DNA of 64,000 nt, taken from NCBI GenBank assembly GCA_029259605.1, contig JAJDEV010000097.1, positions 59,533-123,532 on the forward strand. Reading direction: 5' to 3'. Position numbers and translations under genes: made by a program. The first letter of the stretch is position 1. The number at the start of each line of letters is the position of its first letter. The notes under the pieces were generated by a model. That model was not told where the DNA came from and did no database searches. It saw only the letters and a list, made by a program, of their open reading frames with translations. This document shows, piece after piece, positions 52,012 to 58,591 of the stretch. The stretch comes from Planctomycetota bacterium (lineage in GTDB: Bacteria; Planctomycetota; UBA1135; GCA-002686595).

Positions 52012-53154
52012 ATGAACGTTCACCAGTTCCTGATCGCGGCCGCAGCCGCGTCGTTCTCACCGCTCGCGCTCGCCCAAGCTGCCGCGACGAGCCAGGACGC
52101 GCTGAGCCACGAGGAGCTGGCGCGCGAGCTCGTTGCCCATGTCGAAGAGCTGGTCGCCCGCGACGCCTTCTCGGGAACCGTGCTGCTCGCCCACGGCGAC
52201 GAGCCGCTCGTCCGCGCCGCCTTCGGCCAGGCGAGCAAGCGCTTCGACGTGCCGATGCGCCCGGACACGAAGCTCAACCTCGGGTCCGCGAACAAGATGT
52301 TCACGGGAGTCGCCATCTGCCAGCTGGCCGAGGCGGGCAAGCTCGACTTCTCGGACACGGTCGCCAAGCACCTGCCCGACTACCCGAACCGCGACGTCGC
52401 CGAGCGGGTCACGATCCATCACCTGCTCACCCACACGTCGGGGATGGGGAGCTACTGGAACGAGAAGTACGACCAGACCTGGACGACGCTGCGCGAGGTC
52501 GCGGACATGCTCCCGCTCTTCGTCGACGACGAGCTGTCCTTCGAACCGGGAGCGCGCTTCCAGTACAGCAACGCCGGGCCGATCGTGCTCGGCCTCATCG
52601 TCGAAGCGATCAGCGGCCAGAGCTACTACGACTACGTGCGCGAGCACATCTACGCGCCGGCGGGGATGGAGAACACGGACTGCTACGAGATGGATCGTCC
52701 CGTTCCGAACCTCGCGCTCGGCTACACGAAGGGCGCGCCGGACGGATCACCGGGCGACGGTTCGTGGCGTAACAACCTGTTCTCCCACTCGCTGCGCGGT
52801 GGCCCCGCCGGAGGCGGGTTTTCGACCGTCGACGATCTGCTGCGCTTCTCGCTCGCGCTCCAGAACGGCGACCTCCTGTCGGTCGGGATGTTCGAGACGC
52901 TCGTGACCGGGAAGGTGTCGATGGGCGGCGGCGTGCGGTACGCCTACCTCTTCGGCGACGAGGAGGAGGGCAACGGCGTGCACTCGTACGGACACAACGG
53001 CGGCGCGCCCGGGATCAGCGCGGACTTCGCGTTCTATCCGGAGCTCGGATACACGTTCGCAGTGCTGTCGAACTACGACGATGGCGCGCTCGACACCGCG
53101 CACTTCGCGCGCGAACTCATCGGACGCAGCGAAGAGGCGGCTGCGCTTCGGTAG
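52012..53154 (+). CDS. Secreted serine hydrolase, class C beta-lactamase fold
   Basis: A 380-residue exported protein. Signal peptide 1-22 (AAAAASFSPLALAQ). The PF00144 core has SANK at residues 92-95, a tyrosine motif YSN in FQYSNAGPIVLG, and HNGG late in the chain. These support an active serine acyl-enzyme hydrolase, probably a peptidase or esterase. It parallels the protein at 2347-3492. The gene is divergent from the winged-helix regulator at 51337-51888 and followed at 114 bases by repeat copy B. Confidence 0.87.
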   Translation: MNVHQFLIAAAAASFSPLALAQAAATSQDALSHEELARELVAHVEELVARDAFSGTVLLAHGDEPLVRAAFGQASKRFDVPMRPDTKLNLGSANKMFTGVAICQLAEAGKLDFSDTVAKHLPDYPNRDVAERVTIHHLLTHTSGMGSYWNEKYDQTWTTLREVADMLPLFVDDELSFEPGARFQYSNAGPIVLGLIVEAISGQSYYDYVREHIYAPAGMENTDCYEMDRPVPNLALGYTKGAPDGSPGDGSWRNNLFSHSLRGGPAGGGFSTVDDLLRFSLALQNGDLLSVGMFETLVTGKVSMGGGVRYAYLFGDEEEGNGVHSYGHNGGAPGISADFAFYPELGYTFAVLSNYDDGALDTAHFARELIGRSEEAAALR

Positions 53155-53267
53155 CCCTACGTCGCCAGCGCGATCGACATCGACCGCGGCGACACCGTTC
53201 GTGTCATTCGCCGTTCTGGGGAGCTGCGCCGGAGCGCCCGTGAACACGGCGTTGCATCGCGCCCGTC

Positions 53268-53449
53268 TAGCCCGGATTGTTCACGACGCTTCACCGAGAT
53301 CGACGCAGCTACGCGCCAATATCAGCATTTCCCGCCCTCACCGGGTTCGACGACCTGTCAAGGTCGCCTCCACGCGCTTCGGTCGCGAAGCGCTGATCTG
53401 ACGCACATCCGCGTCGATCTCGGCAAAGCCTCGTGAATAGATCGGGCTA
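53268..53449. repeat. 182-bp intergenic element with ~60-bp terminal inverted repeats (copy B)
   Basis: Begins TAGCCCGGAT at 53268 and ends TCGGGCTA at 53449. It shares with copy A (37194-37374) the inner blocks CGACGCTTCACCGAGATCGA and GCGCTTCGGTCGCGAAGCGC and the same terminal inverted-repeat layout. Its right end supplies the TAG stop (53449-53447) of the convergent epimerase-like gene. No open frame, so a non-autonomous mobile or REP-like element. Confidence 0.85.
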
Positions 53450-54919
53450 GCGCCTTGGCGCCGGGCCTCGAGCTGTCCGTGCGTCGTCGGAGAGGGCGGC
53501 GCGCGCGATCCCCTCGAGCATGCCGGCGAAGACGAAGCGATGGAGCGGCACCAGCGCGTACCAGTACGCGAGCCCGGCCAGGCCGACCGGGTCGTAGAGC
53601 GCGGTCTGCCGGATGCTCGCGCGGCCGTCCGGTCGCGGCTGAACCTCGAACTCCAGCCACGCGCGCCCGGGCAGCTTCATCTCGGCGCGCAAGCGCAGCA
53701 AACGGCCCGGCTCGTACGCCTCGACGCGCCAGAAGTCGAGCGCGTCGCCGACGTGCAGCTCGTCGAGCGCCGGCCGTCCGCGTCGCACGCCGACACCGCC
53801 GCACAGGAGGTCGAGGAATCCGCGCAAGCGCCACAACCAGTCGAACGCGTACCACCCCTGCGCGCCGCCGATGCGACGGATCGGTGCGAAGGCTCGGTCG
53901 GTCGAGACGTCGACCGCGCACTCGCGCGCGTCGACGAGTCGGTTGTGGAATGTCACGCCGGCCCAGCCGCGCGCCTCGCCGCTCGACGAGACCGCGTCGT
54001 ACCAACGCGACTCCGCGATCTCGCGCTCCTCGTTGCAGATCGTCGCGCGCACGGCCTCGCGCATCGGGCGCGGGCGAACCGAGAACGCGTCGAGCGCGGC
54101 TGGATCGCGGACGACGCTGGGGTGTTTGATCGACGCGATGAGCTTGCGACCGACGCGCGCGTAGAGCGGCGTGACGAGCCCGAGCCAGAGGCTCGAGAGG
54201 CGCGGCGTGAGAACCGGCACGCGGATCATGAGGCGGCGGAGCCCGCGCTGCCGCGCGTACTCCCGCATCAGGTCGCCGTACGACACGCGGTCGGTGCCGC
54301 CGATCTCGAACGTGCGGTGCGCGTCGAGCGGGAGGTCGAGCGCTTCCGTCAGGTACGCGAGCAGGTCGTCGATGGCGATCGGTTGCGCCTGCACGTCGAC
54401 CCAGCGCGGCGTGATCATGATCGGCAGGCGCTCGACGAGCGCGCGGATCATCTCGAACGACAGGCTGCCCGACCCGAGCACGACTGACGCGCGCAGCTCG
54501 AGCACGGGAACGCCGGACTCGCGCAGCACGTCACCGACCTCATGGCGGCTGCGCAGGTGCGGCGACAGGTCGTCACCATGCGCGAGCCCACCGAGGTACA
54601 CGACGCGGCGCACACCGGCGTCGCGCGCCGCGTTCGCGAAGTTGCGCGCGCCGGTGCGGTCGGTCTCCTCGAAGTCGTCCCCGGACCCCATCGAGTGGAT
54701 GAGGTAGTAGGCGGTGTCGACACCCTCGAGCGCCGGGCCGAGCGTCTCGGGTCGGAGCACATCGCCCTCGACGACTTCGGTCGAGTCGAGGACGCGCGTC
54801 GCCAGCCGCCCGGGCGAGCGCGCCATGCAACGCAGCCGACCGCCGCGCTCTTCCAAGCGCCGACGCAGTCGACCTCCCACGTATCCGGTGGGGCCGGTGA
54901 GGAGGACGAGGCGGTTCAT
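53447..54919 (-). CDS. NAD(P)-binding epimerase-like protein with C-terminal DUF2867 domain
   Basis: A 490-residue protein. The N-terminal Rossmann fold begins VLLTGPTGYVGGRLRRRLEE (atypical SDR, NmrA-like) and has DTAYYLIHSMGSGDDF and FEIGGTDRVSYGDLM. The C-terminal ~150 residues (WYAFDWLWRLRGFLDLL, then WRVEAYEPGRLLRLRAEMKL) match DUF2867, a fold that may bind lipid or aromatic ligands. The pair is common in actinobacteria and planctomycetes; function is unknown. The ATG at 54919 gives the GxxGxxG motif right after the start. Its stop is in the end of repeat copy B. Confidence 0.85.
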   Translation of the reverse strand: MNRLVLLTGPTGYVGGRLRRRLEERGGRLRCMARSPGRLATRVLDSTEVVEGDVLRPETLGPALEGVDTAYYLIHSMGSGDDFEETDRTGARNFANAARDAGVRRVVYLGGLAHGDDLSPHLRSRHEVGDVLRESGVPVLELRASVVLGSGSLSFEMIRALVERLPIMITPRWVDVQAQPIAIDDLLAYLTEALDLPLDAHRTFEIGGTDRVSYGDLMREYARQRGLRRLMIRVPVLTPRLSSLWLGLVTPLYARVGRKLIASIKHPSVVRDPAALDAFSVRPRPMREAVRATICNEEREIAESRWYDAVSSSGEARGWAGVTFHNRLVDARECAVDVSTDRAFAPIRRIGGAQGWYAFDWLWRLRGFLDLLCGGVGVRRGRPALDELHVGDALDFWRVEAYEPGRLLRLRAEMKLPGRAWLEFEVQPRPDGRASIRQTALYDPVGLAGLAYWYALVPLHRFVFAGMLEGIARAALSDDARTARGPAPRR

Positions 54920-55025
54920 CGTCGGGAGTGCCGCGCGCGCGAGGCCGCGGGGCTCCACTCCCGTAGGATCGCTCCCGGGCGGGTCCCGGATGCGACAAAG
55001 CGGACATTCTTTGCCAAGACAATGG

Positions 55026-55037
55026 TTGACTAGTCAA
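55026..55037. promoter_or_regulatory. MarR operator palindrome, site 1
   Basis: TTGACTAGTCAA is a perfect 12-bp palindrome just before the marR-type gene. The 15-base TGACTAGTCAAGCAA that includes it (55027-55041) recurs exactly at 55636-55650 over the start codon of the next gene. Confidence 0.7.
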
Positions 55038-55061
55038 GCAATGGCGTCGATACTCCTCACC

Positions 55062-55574
55062 ATGTCGAGCAAGCACACCAAGGCCGTGGACGAACGCCTG
55101 GCGGCGCCGACGGCGCGCGAGGCCATCCGTCAGACCAAGCCGTTCCGCTCCCTGGGGCAGGAGGCGCTGATCAGCCTGATGCTGACCACCGAGGCGGTCC
55201 GTTGGCCGCTCGCCGCCGAACTCGCCGAGCGCGCGGACCTCACGCTCCAGCAGTACAACGTGCTGCGCATCCTGAAGGGGGCCGGCCGCCGCGGTCTGCC
55301 CACGCTCGACATCGGCGACCGCATGATCGAACGCGCCCCGGGCGTGACGCGCATGCTCGATCGACTCGAGCGCAAGGGGCTCGTCGCTCGCGAGCGCTCG
55401 ACCGAGGACCGACGCCAAGTGCGGTGTCGCCTCACGACGGAGGGGAGCGCGATCGTGCGCTCGCTCGCCAAGCCGATCGACGCGCTCGACGAGCGCGTGA
55501 TGGGCGACCTCAGCAAGACGGAGCTCCGCGAATTCGTGCGGATGCTCAACAAGGTTCGGACGAGCCTGCGCTGA
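55062..55574 (+). CDS. MarR family transcriptional regulator
   Basis: A 170-residue MarR protein. The winged helix-turn-helix comprises LTLQQYNVLRILKGAGRRGL, IGDRMIERAPGVTRMLDRLE and wing ERSTEDRRQVRCRLTTEG with the DxRxxR signature. Starts at 55062 (ATG) or 55041 (ATG) are both possible; a TTG at 55026 would start inside the operator. The gene is followed by a DoxX-type gene that carries the same operator, so it probably represses both. The divergent epimerase-like gene is another possible target. Confidence 0.9.
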   Translation: MSSKHTKAVDERLAAPTAREAIRQTKPFRSLGQEALISLMLTTEAVRWPLAAELAERADLTLQQYNVLRILKGAGRRGLPTLDIGDRMIERAPGVTRMLDRLERKGLVARERSTEDRRQVRCRLTTEGSAIVRSLAKPIDALDERVMGDLSKTELREFVRMLNKVRTSLR

Positions 55575-55634
55575 GCGCGGACTTCGGACCGTGTTCCTTC
55601 ACCGACTCCCTGTGGCTCCTTTCGAGACAAAAGC

Positions 55635-56138
55635 ATGACTAGTCAAGCAACTGCGCAGGCCGTCCCCGCGACGACCGCCGCGCCTTCCTCCCTGCTCCAT
55701 TCCCTCCTGCGCACCGACCGTGGAACGCACCAGCTCCCCGTGCGCGTGGCGCTCGCCGCCGCGATGCTCCCGCACGGCGCGCAGAAGGCGTTCGGCTGGT
55801 TCGACGGCTACGGATGGGACGGCACGATGGGCTTCCTCACCGGTGCGATCGGCATGCCCGCATTCGTCGCCGGCGCGCTGATCCTGTTCGAACTCCTCGG
55901 TCCGCTCTTCCTGCTCGTCGGCTTGGGAACGCGCGTCGTCGGCGCCGGCTTCGTGGCGATCATGGTCGGCGCGATCGCGACGGTGCACGCGGAGCACGGC
56001 TTCTTCATGAACTGGAGCGGTACGCTCGCGGGCGAAGGGTACGAGTACCACATCCTCGCGATCGGATTGGCCGTGGCGCTCGTCCTCGCCGGCGGCGGAC
56101 GCTGGTCGCTCGACGCGCGACTCACGCGCGGCAAGTAG
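55635..56138 (+). CDS. DoxX family membrane protein
   Basis: A 167-residue inner-membrane protein with four hydrophobic segments: LPVRVALAAAMLPHGAQKAF, MPAFVAGALILFELLGPLFLL, VGAGFVAIMVGAIATVHAEH and HILAIGLAVALVLAGG. This matches DoxX-like proteins, linked to quinol and thiol redox stress. The ATG is part of a repeated operator sequence: TGACTAGTCA at 55636-55645 directly follows the A of the start codon, so the first residues MTSQA are encoded by the regulatory site. It is 60 bases downstream of the MarR gene. Confidence 0.88.
   Translation: MTSQATAQAVPATTAAPSSLLHSLLRTDRGTHQLPVRVALAAAMLPHGAQKAFGWFDGYGWDGTMGFLTGAIGMPAFVAGALILFELLGPLFLLVGLGTRVVGAGFVAIMVGAIATVHAEHGFFMNWSGTLAGEGYEYHILAIGLAVALVLAGGGRWSLDARLTRGK
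55636..55645. promoter_or_regulatory. MarR operator palindrome, site 2, over the doxX start codon
   Basis: TGACTAGTCA is a perfect 10-bp palindrome whose first two bases are the TG of the ATG start. A MarR dimer here would block translation initiation or transcription start of the DoxX gene. It is the second copy of the site at 55026-55037. Confidence 0.65.
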
Positions 56139-56185
56139 GAGCGAGCGGTCTCGCGCGGCCGGCCACAGACCGTATGCTCGCGCGC

Positions 56186-57562
56186 ATGAACCCTCGCATC
56201 CTCGCCGCGGTCGCGCTCGCCGCGTGCGCTTCGTGCGCATCGACGAGCGCGACCGTCGAAGTTCCGCTCGCGACGACGCCGACCATCGCCCCGGATCAGG
56301 ACGCCGCGCCCGCCGCCGCGAACGTGCGCGTTCTACACTGCGGCACGCTGCTCGCCGTTCCTGGTGAGGAGCCGCGCCACGCGGTCTCGCTCGTCGTGCG
56401 GGACGGCGCCATCGTGGAGGTGCTCGACGGCTACGTCACCGAGGTCGACGGCGCTCCGGTCGAAGTCGTCGACTTGCGCGAGCGCTTCGTGTTGCCCGGC
56501 CTGATCGACTGTCACACGCACCTGACCGGCCAGTCCGTGCCCGTGGCCGAACGCATCCGGCGCGCGATGAGCGAGACGGAAGCGCACGCGGCGATCGACG
56601 GCGTCGTCTATGCCGAGCGCACGCTGATGGCCGGCTTCACGACGGTGCGCAACGTCGGCTCGCGCGGATCGACCGGGCTCGCGCTGCGCGATCGCATCGC
56701 GTCGGGCATGATCCCCGGGCCGCGCATGCTCGTCGCCGGTCCGGCGGTGTCGGTCACCGGCGGACACGGCGACGGGACGAACTCGTTCTCGCCGATCCTG
56801 CGCCCGGAGTTCGGTCCCGAGTCGATGACCGCCGACGGCCCGTCCGAAGTGCGCAAGGCCGTGCGCGGCCGCATTCGCGAGGGCGTGGACCTGATCAAGA
56901 TCACCGCGACCGGCGGCGTGCTCAGCATGACGGCCGCCGGCGTCGACCAGCAGTTCTTCGACGACGAACTCGACGCGATCGTCGAGGCGGCGAACCGCAT
57001 GGGCCGCAGGGTCGCCGCGCACGCGCACGGCGCCGACGGCATCAAGGCCGCGTTGCGCGCCGGCGTCGATTCGATCGAGCACGGCACCTACCTCGACGAC
57101 GAGGCGATCGCGCTCTTCGTCGAGACCGGCGCGTACCTCGTGCCGACGATCCACGCCGGCAAGTACGTCGAGGCCAAGGCCAAGATCGACGGCTACTACC
57201 CGCCCGAGATCCGCGCCAAGGCCGCCGCGGTCGGCCCCGTGATGCAAGGCGCGCTCGGCCGCGCGTACGAGGGCGGCGTGCGCATCGCCTTCGGCACGGA
57301 CGTCGGCGTGGGCGCGCACGGCACGAACGCGCTCGAGTTCGTCTACATGAACGAGGCCGGCCTCCCCGCCGTCGAGTGCATCAAGAGCGCGACGATCCAC
57401 GCCGCCGACCTGTGCGGCATCCAGGACCAGGTCGGAACGCTCGAACCCGGCAAGCAGGCCGACGTGATCGCGGTGCGCGGCAACCCGCTCGAAAACGTGT
57501 CGGTGCTGCAGTCGGTCGACTTCGTGATGAAGGGCGGCACGGTGTACCGCCAGGCCGACTGA
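56186..57562 (+). CDS. Exported amidohydrolase family protein
   Basis: A 458-residue metal-dependent hydrolase with a lipoprotein-like start (RILAAVALAACASC, Cys near 17). The barrel has DCHTHLTGQ (metal His pair), DLIKITATGGV (carboxylated Lys position), VAAHAHGADG, SIEHGTYLDDEA and AFGTDVGVGAHG. This set is close to the Xaa-Pro dipeptidase/imidazolonepropionase-like branch, which often acts on dipeptides with C-terminal Lys or Arg. ATG at 56186 is preferred over 56174 because it gives a cleaner signal. A paralogue lies at 21571-22956. Confidence 0.9.
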   Translation: MNPRILAAVALAACASCASTSATVEVPLATTPTIAPDQDAAPAAANVRVLHCGTLLAVPGEEPRHAVSLVVRDGAIVEVLDGYVTEVDGAPVEVVDLRERFVLPGLIDCHTHLTGQSVPVAERIRRAMSETEAHAAIDGVVYAERTLMAGFTTVRNVGSRGSTGLALRDRIASGMIPGPRMLVAGPAVSVTGGHGDGTNSFSPILRPEFGPESMTADGPSEVRKAVRGRIREGVDLIKITATGGVLSMTAAGVDQQFFDDELDAIVEAANRMGRRVAAHAHGADGIKAALRAGVDSIEHGTYLDDEAIALFVETGAYLVPTIHAGKYVEAKAKIDGYYPPEIRAKAAAVGPVMQGALGRAYEGGVRIAFGTDVGVGAHGTNALEFVYMNEAGLPAVECIKSATIHAADLCGIQDQVGTLEPGKQADVIAVRGNPLENVSVLQSVDFVMKGGTVYRQAD

Positions 57563-57650
57563 GCGGGGCCGCTCGACCCGAGCACGCGAGCCTACACACT
57601 CGGAACCGCATCGACGCTCGCTCGCGTCGGGCCGCGTGCACAATGGGCGC

Positions 57651-58547
57651 ATGCACCGAGCTCTGGCGATCGCGACGTTCCTCTGCGCCTTGGGCACGCC
57701 CGGCGCGGCGCAGGAAGCCCTGACCGTGTACCTCGACGAGCCGGTCGTCGAGGTGCCGATGAACCTCTCGACACGGCACCTCGCGCTCGAGGTGTTCGTC
57801 GGGGACGAAGGGCCGTTTCCGTTCAACCTCGACACGTACGCCGTCACGACGGCATGCGTGGACAGGCGTTTCGCCGAGCGCATGGGGTTCGAGAAAGTCG
57901 ACGTCGTGACGAACGGCGACGGATCCGGTGCGACGCGCGAGCTGGACGTCGTGTGGATTCCCGAGCTGCGCCTCGGCGGCGCGGTGTTCATGAACGTGCG
58001 CGCGCTCGTCGACGACTACTCGTGGGTCGACGCGCCCGGCGGCGGTGCCGTCGACGGGCTGCTCGGCTACCACCTGTTCCAAAGCCTCTTGCTCGAACTC
58101 GACTACCCCGGTCGGCGCGTCGTGCTCCGCCGGGGCGAGCTCGAAGCGAACGACGAGCACGTCGTGACGCATTTGGCGCTGAGGCGCACGCCGGACATCC
58201 CGCTCCGCATCGGCAACCGGCAGTTCCTCGCCGGCATCGACTCCGGCGCGCAGTCGGCGCTCTCGCTCCCCGGGTCGTGGATGGAGAGCGTGGAGCTCGC
58301 GGCGCCGGCGATCGTCGCGGGGCGCGCCAAGACGGTGTACAGCGAGGCCGAGATCTTCGGCGCCGAGCTCGCCGACCCGCTCGTCGTTGCGGGGCACGAA
58401 CGTCGCGCTCAGCAAGTCGCGTTCAGCGAGCTGTTCGGGAAGCCCCTGATCGGTCACGACATGCTCGTCGACTACTCCGTGACGTTCGATCAGGCGAACG
58501 GGCGCGTGCGCTTCCGACCGGCGGAGTCGATCCAGCCCCGGAAGTGA
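57651..58547 (+). CDS. Exported retropepsin-like protein with a degenerate first active-site motif
   Basis: A 298-residue protein with a signal peptide (LAIATFLCALGTPGAAQ). Two acid-protease lobes are recognisable. The first should have Asp-Thr-Gly but reads DTYAVTT; the second keeps DSGAQS. It resembles the aspartyl protease at 18941-20134 but lacks the PDZ domain and the Gly of the first motif, so catalysis is doubtful and it may bind peptides instead. ATG at 57651 gives the signal peptide. It precedes a kinase gene by 44 bases on the same strand. Confidence 0.72.
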   Translation: MHRALAIATFLCALGTPGAAQEALTVYLDEPVVEVPMNLSTRHLALEVFVGDEGPFPFNLDTYAVTTACVDRRFAERMGFEKVDVVTNGDGSGATRELDVVWIPELRLGGAVFMNVRALVDDYSWVDAPGGGAVDGLLGYHLFQSLLLELDYPGRRVVLRRGELEANDEHVVTHLALRRTPDIPLRIGNRQFLAGIDSGAQSALSLPGSWMESVELAAPAIVAGRAKTVYSEAEIFGAELADPLVVAGHERRAQQVAFSELFGKPLIGHDMLVDYSVTFDQANGRVRFRPAESIQPRK

Positions 58548-58591
58548 CCCAAGACTCACCGCCGGTCGTGCGCGCGCGTAGACTGTCCGGC

